In this document: positions 22,791 to 35,218 of the stretch, piece after piece
Numbering within the stretch: the first letter of the stretch is position 1
Layout of the letters: every line of letters begins with the position of its first letter
Assembly (NCBI GenBank): GCA_947184155.2
Contig: CAMXCT020006645.1
Location: forward strand, 625,001 to 689,000
DNA: 64,000 nt
Direction: 5' to 3'
DNA from: Cladocopium goreaui
Lineage: Eukaryota; Sar; Dinophyceae; Suessiales; Symbiodiniaceae
Position numbers and translations under genes: made by a program
Notes under the pieces: model-generated
The model's input: the letters and a program-made list of their open reading frames with translations, nothing else
What the model was told of the DNA's origin: nothing
Databases searched by the model: none

Positions 22791-24280
22791 GTATATAGCT
22801 TGCTATAGTTAGCTCCCCAAAATATAGAAAGAATCAACTATACCAAAAATAGCAGCAACTGACTCCTTTATGATTTGGGGTTACCATATTATATAGATTG
22901 GTAAACACTCCATGAAGCTAATATATCATTGTATATATTTGTGTTCGTTCCAAATTTTTGGATGTCCTCTGATTTGCAAGATCTATCAGCTGATCCACTT
23001 TTTTTGGATGAAAACTGATAGCAATCTTTGTAGCTACTTGATTCATGTGTTCACAATATTCATTTGACTCCTGTGTTGCGTAAAAAAATTCTAGGGGGCT
23101 ATCCTATCCTCCGCTCCGAATCAATCGCGGAATACCCCGCCGCTAAGTTTTTACGAGTGCACGCATCCTGCAGGATCTGACGCCACGTAATTACAGTATA
23201 TGATAGTATATGTATAGTTATTATACAACATATGAACATATAACATCTAACATATGATACATACACAAATGATCATAAAATATCATCAATGTATTTGCAT
23301 TCGTATAAGATGATCGCAATTCATTTACTCCTCTGGTTCCATGGCTGCGCAGGTTCCGTACCTGAACTGCACCGTGAGGCCAGGATCAGTTGGACAGTGC
23401 TTCAATGGTTGAATTGATGTGCAAATTTACTGGAATGCCCCTATGACTGGCAAAAAACATGCAAAACAATGGCTTCTATGAATCTTCTATGTAGATGTAA
23501 CCCCTAAAACCATTCCGTTGATTCAATCACGAAAATGGATTTTGAAGTGATTTGAACCAACAGCATTTCTTCGCTTCTAAAACAAAGACTAAGTCGGAGA
23601 AACATGAAGGGTTTAGGAACCATTTGTTGTTTTTTTCCAACAAACATGACTTTGGCTGTAGTTTTGAAGCATCAACATGAGGCAACATCGAAGCGGTGGG
23701 GTGAAACATCGAACGCTTTCCCCTTTCCCCTTTTGGGATGGTTGGTTCAACGTTGCTAGGTGGTAGAACTTACAAACATAGCTTCGAAAAAGTAAAACAA
23801 AAGGATAGGGGATATGGCTTTTTGTTTAAAAATACGCCTGCATAACATGTAAAGATGCTGGTCACATGTTTGTTGTAGGTCGCAGAACAAGAGTAAGGAT
23901 TACTAGGGTAAACTGGGGGGGGGGGTGAATCCCGTATGTCGTGGGACTTAGAACAAGCACCAGTGTGGTGCAAGATTACGACTCCATTCATAACCTCGTT
24001 GTTTTTTTTTTAATGTCAGGAATATTACAGTGTGCATTATCATGCATCTTGGATGTACACACTCATATACACTTATACTATATGAATACAATCATGTTTT
24101 GCATGTAGAAACATAAGCTATATGTTATGGTATTTATACTATACATATATATATATATTTATGTGTATATATATATATGTGTTCATAAGTTTGAAATATA
24201 TATAATATACACTTACAAGATGCTAGAAATATGTATAAAAATAAAACAAAACAACAATATAAGAAAACAACGGGAAATGT
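22791..24280. other. mostly no gene
   Basis: Contains one tiny island at 23353-23397 (VPYLNCTVRPGSVGQ after GCGCAG) that could be an exon, a GGGGGGGGTG run near 23920, and AT repeats at 24060-24210. Confidence 0.3.
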
Positions 24281-24282
24281 AG

Positions 24283-24352
24283 GTCCTGCAATGTGGGCAA
24301 CCGCCATGGTCACCTACCATCACTGGGGATGCCTACTGAATCAGCGTGCAAG
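24283..24352 (+). CDS. candidate exon; product unknown
   Basis: Follows AAATGTAG and ends GCAAG before the strong donor GTGAGC. The frame reads PAMWATAMVTYHHWGCLLNQ then RA. It is 70 bases, a typical size for the other islands here. Confidence 0.4.
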
Positions 24353-24654
24353 GTGAGCTACTCCTTAGCTTCAGTGGCTGAGGTGTGGAGATCCACAGGT
24401 TTTTTTCGATGTTCACATGTTGATTTCACAGGTCAAAAGGGTGGAACATGGGAAAATTAGGGGAAAATGATGGAAAATGGTGGGAACATGATGCAACATG
24501 CTGGAACATGATTGGAATCACTGGAGGATTGACATGGATTTGAATGATGTAACTCATGGAGCTCCGCGGTAATGGGGATGGAATTTTTCGGGCTCACTCC
24601 TATGGACTGAACATTGGAATTCAATGGGATAGCCATCAGTACTGGGGACATTGG

Positions 24655-24750
24655 TATATATATATATAATTATAATTATATATATATATACATAACCACC
24701 AATATGGTATCCTTTTATTCAATATATATATATATATACAAGTATAATAT
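24655..24750. repeat. AT dinucleotide repeats
   Basis: TATATATA and ATAATTATA runs broken by a short unique stretch. Confidence 0.85.
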
Positions 24751-24762
24751 CTAATATTATGA

Positions 24763-24867
24763 CTGGTTGGTGGTTTGGAACATGGCTTTTTTTTTCCATA
24801 TATTGGAATAACATCATCCCAATTGACGAACTCATTTTTTCAGAGGGGAAGGTATACCACCAACCAG
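24763..24867 (+). mobile_element. family B short TIR element with target repeat
   Basis: CTGGTTGGTGGTT ... ACCACCAACCAG, 105 bp. Flanks ATTATGA and ATTATAT suggest a target duplication. Carries CCAATTGACGAACTC and then TTTTTTCAG. Confidence 0.8.
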
Positions 24868-24999
24868 ATTATATATACATAACCACCAATATGATGATGG
24901 GAACTTTAGCCATCAGTTTTTCGCGGAGAAAAAACATCAACATTCATGGATCTAACCATCAACAACAACAGGGATTTAATCAATTTGATATTTGGATGT

Positions 25000-26030
25000 G
25001 ATGTAATATTGATATTTGATATTTGATATCTAACCATTAATGATGATATGTTATTGATATGTGCCATGGTGCCATGAAAATGGGCTACACCCCAAAATGG
25101 CCATGATGACAGACCCCATGGCCATCATTCGCCCGTGCAATGGTTACATCATCCCAAAGTGTGTACAAAGACTTTAGTTTTGCCTATGCATTTGCATGTG
25201 GAACCATATGTTTATGTAATCCATTTTTTCAATCAGTACTGACAAACCCCAAACAAACAAGCCCCTCTAGTTCCGGTTACTGTATATACCCCATATGATT
25301 GGGGGTGGTTACACCCTGATTGTTGACGGAAATACCCATATTATTAATCATCATATTTTACCCAACATTAGGCATCATTAAACCCATATTATCCCTTGAA
25401 ATGTCTCATGTGAAACTTAGATTTACTGTAAACTTCCATGAGCACAGGGGTTTGGTAAGCCTCAATAAGGCTTGATGGTGATCAATAACTTCTATGAACG
25501 AGACTGATTCTATGTATATATATATATATACATACATATATAATCCATTAAACGCAAACAATGCTGGGAGTACCCATATTATCCGGCAAAATAGGGTTGA
25601 CTGAAAATAGGTGAGCCCCAATCCCACTGGATTAGAACCTTATTTTCCGTATTAACAACCTCATTCCATATTAACATTGCCATTTGGATTCATTTGGGGT
25701 ATTCAAAATTTTAACACAAACTTACATATCATGTTGTTGGTTATGTATATATATATATATATATATTTATAGACCATGTACCCCAATATTCCCATTACTA
25801 TACCCAAATATGGGGATGTAATGGTATACTGGGATATAATATGTGTATATATATATATATACATCACCAACACATCCGAATGTAATATTCTTTGTTATTA
25901 CTATCATCGTTATTATTATCACTATTATTGCTGCTGCTATTATGTGTATATATATATATGTATATCCAATTAGATCCCTATTACCAATACCATGAAAAAT
26001 CCCCTATGTTTCGTCCATGGAAATTTCATG
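25000..26030. other. no gene seen
   Basis: AT-rich sequence with TATATATA runs near 25515, 25745, 25845 and 25945. Confidence 0.4.
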
Positions 26031-26035
26031 ACCAG

Positions 26036-26086
26036 CCCCGAGCGGCTCTTAAACAGTGCTTAAGTGAGGCTTTGGAGGTCGCCGAG
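26036..26086 (+). CDS. candidate exon; product unknown
   Basis: Seventeen whole codons between TCATGACCAG and a GTGGGG donor, reading PRAALKQCLSEALEVAE. The frame stays open a little further (VGKRICVG), so the 3' boundary is a guess. Confidence 0.33.
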
Positions 26087-26142
26087 GTGGGGAAAAGGAT
26101 CTGTGTTGGAAAACCCATGGTTTTTCTGGGAAAATGATCTTA

Positions 26143-26248
26143 TACCCTCTGGTAAACGTTTACATAACTATGGAAAATCACCATTTTTAATGGGAAAACT
26201 CACTATAAATGGCCATTTTCAATAGCTATGTTAAATTAGCAGAGGGTA
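26143..26248. mobile_element. family A short TIR element
   Basis: TACCCTCTGGTAA ... TTAGCAGAGGGTA, 106 bp, one TIR base changed. Flanks AAATGATC and AAATGGTC may be a target duplication. Confidence 0.85.
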
Positions 26249-26839
26249 AATGGTCGGTTTTACACATCTATGTCTGTTTCGCCAAGGGTATTCTTTGGGG
26301 TTAGGACGGTTAGGAGATACAATGGGAATATCACGCCCATATGCTCCATGGTGCTGGAATACTTACCGTTCTATACCTACAAAGTTGGCTCACTTAGGGG
26401 GAAATGCTGGCATAACATACAGTCAGCCATGGGGTAGCAGGACAGCAGGACATCGTGGAAAAAAGTCATCAGAGTGGGATATTGAATGGATGATATACAG
26501 AGTTTCCAGCGAACTTGGCACAATGGGGATTATCATGGGGGATGGGATACAATGAACATTTTTGGGGTAGATGTCTGAAAATGGGGTATGCCCCCAACAT
26601 TGCATTTTTAATAAACAAATGATGGTCATCGACTAGGTTTAGGGGTACCCTGTTTTCAGACAAAGAGATTGGTGTTGCGGGTAAACAACTTCACCTGGTC
26701 ATTTTGGGACTGAGAAACATGATTCTTTGCAGTCCTTTTTCTATCACTTTTTTGGGCTTGCATGGATGACTTGAGCTTTGGCAATTTCAAAATATTTCAA
26801 ATTCGTAAATGAATTTTCAATCTTCCGAGCTGCCCTCAT

Positions 26840-27165
26840 GTCTTGGGGGTGGCTGGGTGCCCAGCCGTTTGTGTTCAGGGCCCCATTGCTTGCAAGACGC
26901 GGGTGGAAGGTTTGATGCCCAACGCCAGGTACGGGGTGAAGAACATGCCGTTGGTGGGGTATCATGTGGTACATCTGTGGGAATCATGGGACCATGATGT
27001 TTCTCAACGGCATGCACCAGATTGGCCGCTGGGCCTGGTGGCGGGGCAGGGATGCCACCAGGTATGCTTTTATGCTCGCTGCTTGCAATGGCGCGGGAAC
27101 CAGCTCGGCCACCCAGCTGTGGCGGCTTCCGCCCAGTGCAACCCCCTTTGGTTTTCAATACCTTC
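26840..27165 (+). CDS. GC-rich coding-like region, frame unresolved
   Basis: About 325 bases of high GC with every + frame and one minus frame open over long stretches. Possible boundaries are CGCCAG|GTACGG at 26930 and CCACCAG|GTATGC at 27062. One + reading includes GPIACKTRVEGLMPNARYG and another HQIGRWAWWRGRDATR. It probably holds two exons, but the frame cannot be fixed by eye. Confidence 0.33.
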
Positions 27166-27470
27166 CAAATAGTAAACTTGGGTAAATGCCGCAGTGTTTA
27201 TGCTTGGGTTTACCAGGTCTACCACGATGTGTTTATCACATTTCAACATTGTCTAAGCTCTTCATTTCCAGGATGTTCAGAAGGGAACGGCCTAAGGCCC
27301 ACTATTATTTCTTACTGTATCCTTCTTATCATCACAAAATATATGTTATGTTAAATTAATTGACGTTATTTTAACTTATCTTAAGTCAAGTGATTACTAT
27401 AATTACAACAACATATATAATCATATATATATATAATATATATTATATACTGTATCACTTGCTTCACCAG

Positions 27471-27596
27471 GCTTTCATTCACCGCCAACAACAACGAGGT
27501 CGTTGGTCGCCTCTCTCGGCCTTTTTGCAGACCCCAGCAGCTCCACCTCAGAGCCCGGTGAACACAGGCGCGGCTAGTAACATTTTATACCTTTAA
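27471..27596 (+). CDS. candidate last exon; product unknown
   Basis: Follows the pyrimidine-rich acceptor CACTTGCTTCACCAG. Reads AFIHRQQQRGRWSPLSAFLQ then TPAAPPQSPVN and ends at TAA (27594). A family D element begins three bases after the stop, so the end of the gene may be altered by it. Confidence 0.35.
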   Translation, partial: AFIHRQQQRGRWSPLSAFLQTPAAPPQSPVNTGAASNILYL

Positions 27597-27598
27597 TG

Positions 27599-27726
27599 CT
27601 ACAAGGTGGTGCCCCCCAGTTATAAGTTGGTTTATAAGCCCATTAACTATAGATATATCACCAACAAAAACCACAGTTATTGGAGTTATAAACCAACTTA
27701 GCTATCTTGGGGGCACCACCTTGTAG
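27599..27726. mobile_element. family D short TIR element
   Basis: CTACAAGGTGGTGCCCCC and GGGGGCACCACCTTGTAG are perfect 18-base inverted ends, followed inward by diverged arms (ATAAGTTGGTTTATAA and TTATAAACCAACTTA). The ends read as CTACAAG|GTGGTG and CTTGTAG|, a donor and an acceptor. A copy lacking the right end is at 38130-38240. Confidence 0.8.
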
Positions 27727-27913
27727 TTATGTTTAGTAGAACATTGAAAATATAAACCTATGTTAATACATACATATATATATATACAGTACTGGTAGTA
27801 CTATACCATCATAGGATATTATCATATCACCATTTTTTGTGAGAAACAAATATAGTGTTTACGTGGTGGAAACAACGAAAACTGGTTTGACCTGCAAAGT
27901 TGGGTAGACTGCC

Positions 27914-28010
27914 ATGGTCAGTTGCAACTTTGGCACAAGATGCAGAGCAGCAAGTGGTGGTGTCTTGGTGTGGAACGCGAGCGTTGGAGAGGCTGACGTT
28001 TTTATGTTCG
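27914..28010 (+). CDS. candidate coding island; product unknown
   Basis: One frame reads VSCNFGTRCRAASGGVLVWN then ASVGEADVFMFE without stops. Possible acceptor GGGTAG lies just upstream. A second frame is partly open. Confidence 0.28.
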
Positions 28011-28311
28011 AACATTTTTTCGTACGTTCTCATGGGGTAAAGAAATGGGGGAAGTGCGTCTCACTTAGTGTGTTTATATCCGGGTTATCAACCCATATGT
28101 AAGTAGAGACTAGAGATATTACATTACATATTTCATGGGGTTGCAGTATGTTTCTTGCCCCGATGCACTGCCAACTAGGTCACTGATGGACGCCAGTCAT
28201 TGAATCTGCACTCTGGATATCTCTGGATGCTGCAGATTTATAGATGGGATACAGACCCAAAAACAAGACCCCATACAAAGATGTGGGGAACAACTCCATG
28301 TACTGCATATA

Positions 28312-28418
28312 TACCCTCTGGTAAACTAACATAGTTATTGAAAATGGCCATCATTTATAGTTGATTTACCCATTGAAAATGGTGATTTTCCATAGTTATG
28401 TTAGTTTACCAGAGGGTA
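28312..28418. mobile_element. family A short TIR element
   Basis: TACCCTCTGGTAA ... TTTACCAGAGGGTA, 107 bp, inside an ATATAT context that hides any target duplication. Confidence 0.85.
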
Positions 28419-28439
28419 TATATATATATATGGGGATTT

Positions 28440-28600
28440 CCCAGCGAGGGAAACCGCCATGTGCCGCTCGGCTGGCCCAGCAAGGTCACAATTAGTTGGG
28501 AATGCCCACCTGAACTTCCCGGTAGGCCATGTGAGCCGTTGGGGCCAGGGCACTTGGGCATCCCTGGAATTGACAAAAACCTTGGTAGAATGTGATGAGT
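28440..28600 (+). CDS. candidate coding island; product unknown
   Basis: A GC-rich island after TTTCCCAG. One frame includes PSKVTISWECPPELPGRPCE; another includes LNFPVGHVSRWGQGTWASLE. Both are protein-like, so coding is plausible but the frame is open. Confidence 0.27.
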
Positions 28601-28786
28601 TTCGAGATTTTAGGATCACATAGAGATGTTTATAAGAAAAGGGGGGGATCTATAAGGACCTATAAATGAAGGGGCCGTATCCTGTAGATCAATTGGCTAA
28701 ATCAACAATCCCTATGAACCACTTGCTACCTGTGATGCAGTTTTCCAGGCATTTGAGTTTGCTGTTCCGGAAATGCACCATGTACA

Positions 28787-29030
28787 TGTGTATATATATA
28801 TATATTATATATATATATATAGATATAACATACTATGATATATAATATAGTATATATAACACATATATATATATATTATACAATATAATATAATATTATA
28901 TAACATAACATAATATAATATAGTATAGTTTAGTATAGTTTAATAATATAATGATATATGTTATAATATAATATACATGAAATGTATATATATATATATG
29001 TAGTATAGATAATATAACATAGCACACTCA
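28787..29030. repeat. AT-rich microsatellite
   Basis: TATATA, ATAATATA and AGTATAGTTT repeats. Confidence 0.9.
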
Positions 29031-29601
29031 TTTAGCCACTGATTATGGTTGACTGCCATAGTTTACCAATGGTTGCTACCCCAAATCTGAGGCCTCCACG
29101 CACTCAAGTCTTGCGAGTTTCCAAAAAATGATGAAGAATGTTTGGCTGGTTACGTACTGTATGTTTGTTTCAAGATAAACCAACATCAGTACTTGCGGAA
29201 CTTGCATTTCCGACTTGCAGAACACTCCCGATCATCCCCTTGTTTAAGTGTTTTCTTGGTGAAATTCCGTGTGTGCCTACTGAAAGTTCATGTTTTCCTG
29301 CTAGAATTCCAATTCTATTTGTTCAAATCGATTTTTCTCTGGGTGATATCCAGAGAACACCCAATAATCTGGTAAACCCACTCATAAATAAACCCCGAAT
29401 CACTCTGGCTTAAGTATAAACCATTTTTCCAACTGATAGGTTTATGGCTTTATGGCTTTATGGCTTTTCCCACATGCTTTTGTTTCTCTTGGCGAAACCA
29501 TCCATGACTTGGTGAAAAACACATGAGCAGTGTTCAAAACCCCCGTTGCTCGATGATTAGTTCGGGGATTATTTTCTACCCTTCATATTAATTGGGGATT
29601 A

Positions 29602-29705
29602 TACCCTCTGGTAACCTAACATAACTGTGGAAAATCACCATGTTTAATGGGAAAATCCACTATAAATGGCCATTTTCAATAGCTATGTTAAATTACCAGA
29701 GGGTA
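29602..29705. mobile_element. family A short TIR element
   Basis: TACCCTCTGGTAA ... TTACCAGAGGGTA, 104 bp. Confidence 0.85.
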
Positions 29706-29809
29706 TATATAATTAATCCAATATAATCCCAGAACGGGGAATCCCGTTCTTAACCAACCAATATCATGGAATAACTCTTTGGGGTTTTGAACACTGCTCA
29801 CATCCCCAG

Positions 29810-29878
29810 CTTCGTTCACCTGCCAGTGGCTCCACATGTGCTTTCGACCTGCAGATGTTGCCGGTGGAGATGCAGCAG
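29810..29878 (+). CDS. candidate exon, 23 codons, phase 0; product unknown
   Basis: Sits between the acceptor CTGCTCACATCCCCAG and the donor GTGCCA and is exactly 69 bases. The frame reads LRSPASGSTCAFDLQMLPVE then MQQ. Its length matches the 69-base, phase-0 island at 36476-36544. Confidence 0.45.
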
Positions 29879-30929
29879 GTGCCATGGTGAAACCATCAGA
29901 AAATGATCTATATTCATGGTGGGTAAAGATCTACGTGTGGAAAAACCATGGCGAAACCCGTTCGGAAAATGATATCTACATTCATGGTTGGCTTTCCACA
30001 TGTAAACGTTTACAGGAGGAATGTATATTTATTAATATATATATATGTACATAATTGGTTCATACTGGTCCCTCCCGTAGTCAAACATTGCTGGCTGGTA
30101 AATACCTATAAATGGAGGCTTTAATGGGAGAAACATGGAGCTGCATGGTAGATTTTCCAGCAGGCTATGACTGAAAATAGTTGGATATGCAAGCAACAAT
30201 ATGATTTGTGGGTTTGTCTAGAGTCCAGAATCGGGGTAAGCACCACGCTGGCAATTGTTTTTTGACTTAATGGTTTAACCACCAAAATATGATGAACCAT
30301 AAATACAGGATTTGTCCAGAAGGGAGGTATATCATGGTATATCCACAAAATGGCAACTTGAATTTGTGATAAACCATCAACATTTTGGATACCTCATTTC
30401 AGACAAGCTCATACCAAGGAGCCTAGCTGGAAAATCAACCATTTAGTTGGATGATTTTCCAACCTTTTCCCATTGGCTGGATTTGCTATTGCCACGTTAA
30501 ATTGCCGAGGTATCAGGAGTTGTTGTTTTAATTCATTATATATATATATATCTATGTATATATGTTTTATGGCTTTCAAATTGGGTTACTGATAAACAAT
30601 AGACCGTAGGAGTTTTATGCATCTCAAACAGTTTCTCTAAATTGTTAGGTTTGCTGCATTATGCTGCCAGGTGAGCTTCCTTTGCTGGAGGAATCTCCAG
30701 ATTAAGAGCTATACATAAACATAACATTGGAGACTGCCCAAAAAATGCGGTGGACATCACAGACTTTATCAACATGTTGGTATGGGTGGTTTGGGTCTCT
30801 GGCAGACTTCAGCGAAGTGGATCCAGAAAGAAGAATCAGAAACGTAGGAAATTCGGTAGTTAACAATAGTTAACAGACATGTAGAATTTTATATAAGAAT
30901 GGTTAAATTTCAATCCCCTTTTCTAACAG

Positions 30930-31041
30930 ACATCGTTGATGTCCCACCCCCCAAACAGAAGCCTTCAAAAAAATCACGGAAACTTCACTGGATTTGGGCA
31001 CTGGGTTTCCTCAGGATGCTGGCCGCTGGCAGAAAGATGGG
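30930..31041 (+). CDS. candidate exon, basic proline-rich; product unknown
   Basis: Follows the pyrimidine-rich acceptor CCCCTTTTCTAACAG and ends before the donor GTACGT. After two leading bases the frame reads IVDVPPPKQKPSKKSRKLHW then IWALGFLRMLAAGRKM. An alternative reading uses only the later part (DAGRWQKDGVRVLQRLYDV after TTTCCTCAG at 31014). Confidence 0.43.
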
Positions 31042-31168
31042 GTACGTGTACTGCAACGGCTGTATGATGTGGACAGAGTGGATACTTATTTAATTAACAG
31101 CAGATGTATATATATATATATAGATACTATATCATATATATACATATATATATATATACATCTATTAG

Positions 31169-31236
31169 TGGTATGTTCTGAAGAACCGTGCACTGTGCTC
31201 TCCCAAGTCATCGAGCTCTCAGACTTTCAACCTCAG
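31169..31236 (+). CDS. candidate exon; product unknown
   Basis: Between TCTATTAG and GTTCGT, flanked upstream by an AT array. The frame reads VCSEEPCTVLSQVIELSDFQ then PQ. Its phase does not join directly to the preceding candidate. Confidence 0.3.
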
Positions 31237-31976
31237 GTTCGTCCTTCCTCAGACAGGCTCGCAGGGCTAGAGGAAGTCAACGACTTTTTTCGAACCTGAA
31301 ATCAAGGACACCTCAACTTGAATGGTTTTTTCGAACATTTCCGAAATTGGAGCATCTTGCCAATCCTATATCTTTATTGGGGTTGCAGTGCAGTGCCGTT
31401 TTTTGTAGAGAAGCAGTGCGTGTTTAAAAAAAAAACATCTTTTGAGAAAAAAAAACCTCAACCTCCAAATGTGGTGATTCATCCCGCGCGGGTCTCAGTG
31501 GATCTTTCGTTTGAGATGTCCATTTTCTCAGTGGGTCGAAATCTCCAAAATGGAGGCCAGGATAGGCCAGGATAGGCCAGGGTGCCACAGTTCCAGGTAT
31601 ATCAGGTATGTCATAGTTGCGCTTGGAGAGCATCCTACATGGTATGCTGAATAGTTCGGTCATCCCATCTCTTGTTTTCATTGGGTTCTTGGTTGGCATT
31701 CATGATCTCCTTGATCATCCATCGATCAATCCCTGGTTACATCAATGAATATAAATAACAATTCCCTATTTTGGAATCATGATTATCCATGCGTATCCAT
31801 GACTACTAGTTCGCCAAACTTCTAGGCATGACCCATTCTATCATGGAGAATCCATTTAACATAATGTAATCATCAAGCATCTATCCCTGGATCCAGTTGA
31901 TACACTCCAACATGGTTTCATGGAACATGAATGAAATCTACTAAAATTAGATGCTTGATACTAACAGTGACTAACA

Positions 31977-32097
31977 CATATGGAGGTTTCCCAAAATAGG
32001 AGTACCCCCAATTTTCATCCATTTATAGATGGCAATTTCCATGAAATAAACCATCTATAGCTATTGGGGTATCTCCAGTTATGGAACTCCCCCATAT
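31977..32097. mobile_element. family E inverted-repeat element
   Basis: ATATGGAGGTTTCCC on the left and GGAACTCCCCCATAT on the right, with AGTACCCCC mirrored by GGGGTATCT. Confidence 0.55.
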
Positions 32098-32420
32098 TAA
32101 CAATAATGATAATGATAATGATCTTAGTAATATTCCAAAAATAACATCAATGGATAATGATAATGATCATGATAATAATTATATATGATAGTGATCTTAG
32201 TGATATTCCAATCATAACATCAATGGATAATGACAATGACAATAATAATATTAATGATAATGATCTTACTCATATTCGAATCATAACATCAATAGGTAAT
32301 GATAATGATAATATTAATATATTATATGATAATGATATTAGTAATATTCCAATCATCACATCAATGGATATTGATAATGATAATGATAATAATGATATTA
32401 ACGATAATTTAATGATCTTA
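32098..32420. repeat. about 60-bp minisatellite of TGATAATGA sequence
   Basis: Four to five units of AATGATCTTAGTAATATTCC, then ATCATAACATCAATGGATAA and a variable GATAAT run. Confidence 0.85.
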
Positions 32421-32644
32421 GTACGTTTATCCAGTATTGCAAATGGAAACGAACCCATATTAACTATAGATGGTACACCCATATTAACAATACCTGTTCC
32501 AATCTGCGGTGTGATCATTTCGGTCATCCCTTAAAACCAGGCGCTTGGTCCGAGAGCGCGTGGCCACGGCCAAGCCGGGCGACAGGCGGGAGGCCGTTGT
32601 TTGTAGTCCAGGAGTGGTTCATGATTAGGTTGGGATGTTCGGAG

Positions 32645-32990
<346 letters not shown>

Positions 32991-33667
32991 TACTTACAAG
33001 ATTAATCAACTTCTTGGGGATTCCCATTAAACAACGTGGGCAAGGGTCAGAATTGAAGCCACAGATGTTGTCTATGTTGTGGTATGAATTATATCATTTG
33101 GGATACACGATTCCTAACTTTTTTTTTTCTAAGCAAAAAACTGTAGTTTCTGGTTCTTGTACATGTTCCATCGAATCTATATGAGTGTTTTTGAAACTGG
33201 TGTTTATACACCCCTAAATGGTCATTAAATGATGGATAGTTTTGAATCAATCACTGCCTTTCGACTTCCTCTACCTTTGCAGAAACCAATATTGTGGCTG
33301 GATCTAGTGCCAGATTTGTCTAAGCTTAGACAATTGATGGTCAGTTCAATTCCAGGTGTCCTGGATATATTGCCTAAAAACCAATTTGAATAGGTCTACA
33401 CCCATGGATTCAAAGCAAGCTATCCCTCAAGATAACCCAATTTAATCCACGAATCGTGCATATAATTCCTCTTTTCAGCATCGGGTACTTGGTGTCTCAT
33501 CCCAAGTGGGTGTATAGACTCCAATAGACATAATTATAGCTATACAATCCCAATTAATTATAGTTATAGACCAAGTAATAGCTATAGACTCCAGCTATAA
33601 GCAGGGCTAAGTAGGGTTGGTCCATATGAGCCCCGGTTTTTCACCGGACACGCCGAGAATCTCGCAG

Positions 33668-33760
33668 GATTTGCTGGGCCAAAGCCTTAACGGCTCCTGG
33701 CTGCTACGTGATCGAGGTCTGTCCGGGTGTACAGTGGAGTTAAGCAACAAAAACAACGGG
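33668..33760 (+). CDS. candidate exon, 31 codons, phase 0; product unknown
   Basis: Follows AATCTCGCAG and precedes GTTTTA. The frame reads DLLGQSLNGSWLLRDRGLSG then CTVELSNKNNG. The L-x-x-x-GL-x-G-x-TVEL ending resembles the last strand of ubiquitin-like folds, but that is a weak likeness from one short segment. Confidence 0.38.
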
Positions 33761-34208
33761 GTTTTATTCAGTTGAACCATCCATCAGGATTTGATTTCAC
33801 CATATTTCACCAAGAAAAATGAGGTAAACGCATAGTTTTTTTTTTTGGGTTGAAGCATCCAACAGAGGGATTTTCCACCCATCCAAAATGATAAATGAAG
33901 GGAGAGACCATGTTCCTGGCATCCCGACCAGGGGTTAGAACCAGATATGCAAATTTGTAGGATCCAGTTGGGCGAGAAACTGGGTCTTCAACAAAACCCG
34001 TCCCAACTGTTCAACTGGAATAGTGATCCCAACAAACCAAGCTCTGAAAGACCAATTCTTGTGACTCACTGTGGATGGTAGAGGGCAAGCCACCAACCAG
34101 TGCGTTTTTTTTTGAGCCATTTTGTGAAAAAGTAAAAGCCGGCACAGTTCGAAGTATTTGGTTCCACATTGTTTAATTATTTGATGTCTTCGCGGCTGAT
34201 GCGGTTGC

Positions 34209-34296
34209 TGGATTGGTTTGAGGGGAAAATCCGCAGGACACCGTGCTTTTCGCCACCAACGGGCCTAGGGCTTTCCTGTAGATTGCTATGAATTGG
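34209..34296. mobile_element. family F inverted-repeat element, decayed right end
   Basis: GGATTGGTTTGAGGGGAAAA with CGCAGGA on the left, TTCCTGTAGATT and AATTGG on the right. Confidence 0.45.
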
Positions 34297-34727
34297 TAGT
34301 CGCTCCTTGTTACAACGGATTCCGGTTCAACAGGGTGAACCCCACCAAACATATTCAAAAATGTATACATCCTATGTTTACTGCTTGATATCCTTTGTTT
34401 GATGGACAACTCCCAATTGTTGATGGTATGATTGATGGCCAATGTCCAAATTGATAGAAACATTTTTGAATTCGATATTTCTATTCCTGATATCCCCTAC
34501 GTATCCGTGGCATTGCTGCTTAGCACCTCATTATTGCTGATTGCTTTCCCTATCCGTTATCCCTTGCAATATTACTTCTGCAAATGACAGCCCATGCTGG
34601 TCAATATAACCACTTACTGGAAATATGATTCATTATTTTTCAAACATGATCCGGAATCATGTTGGTTAAAGCCTCAATTTCAATTGTCAACATATCCCCA
34701 ATCTGTGATTATCAACATATTCTTATT

Positions 34728-34831
34728 CCCTATGGATCCAGCCATACTCCCTTCTGGAAGGTACAGTCATCATCTCCTAGTCATCGTACCCCCCATACTT
34801 TACCAGGTACGGTAAGACTGGATCCACAGGG
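34728..34831. mobile_element. family G inverted-repeat element
   Basis: TCCCTATGGATCCAG on the left and CTGGATCCACAGGG on the right, with AAGGTAC and GGTACGGTAAGA inside. Related copies at 42538 and about 53475. Confidence 0.6.
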
Positions 34832-35061
34832 TCGGTATAGGGTCGGTTAAAGCTTCAGTTTTGCTTGTCAAAATAACCCCACTGACTTGTTTGACGGTTA
34901 AGCTATGGCAGCTATGGTAAGTCAAGTTGTCTTAAGTTGAGTTGCAATTGTTTATGCATGTTATTTTTTTTTGGTAAGTTGATATTGCCACATATTGCCA
35001 CCAATTATGAATTACCGTTGAAAATTCACGGTATCCCCATTTGGTGAACATCTCCCCACAG

Positions 35062-35155
35062 CCGCCCTCTGACCAGGTTGCCACCGAAAGCAGCAATGGC
35101 CAAAAGAGCACTCCAGCGGCTGGGAGACGCAGAGACCATGGTGCTGGTATATTTA
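35062..35155 (+). CDS. candidate exon running into a family C element; product unknown
   Basis: Follows ATCTCCCCACAG. The frame includes RPLTRLPPKAAMAKRALQRL then GDAETMVL, with VL encoded by the left TIR of the family C element. Splicing at CTG|GTATAT and TTCCAG|CACC (35207) would keep the frame open for about 45 more codons. Confidence 0.35.
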
Positions 35156-35218
35156 CCTACAAAACTGGGTGATTTGATTGGGGTACATGTTGGTTACTAA
35201 ATATTCCAGCACCATGGT
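35135..35218. mobile_element. family C short TIR element
   Basis: ACCATGGTGCTGG joined to TATATTTA on the left; TAAATATT joined to CCAGCACCATGGT on the right: a 21-base inverted repeat with one mismatch, 84 bp in total. Confidence 0.8.

Noticed and set aside
33668-33760. Ubiquitin-like domain call
   Set aside because: Only the final strand pattern is suggestive; no preceding exon with the rest of the fold was found.
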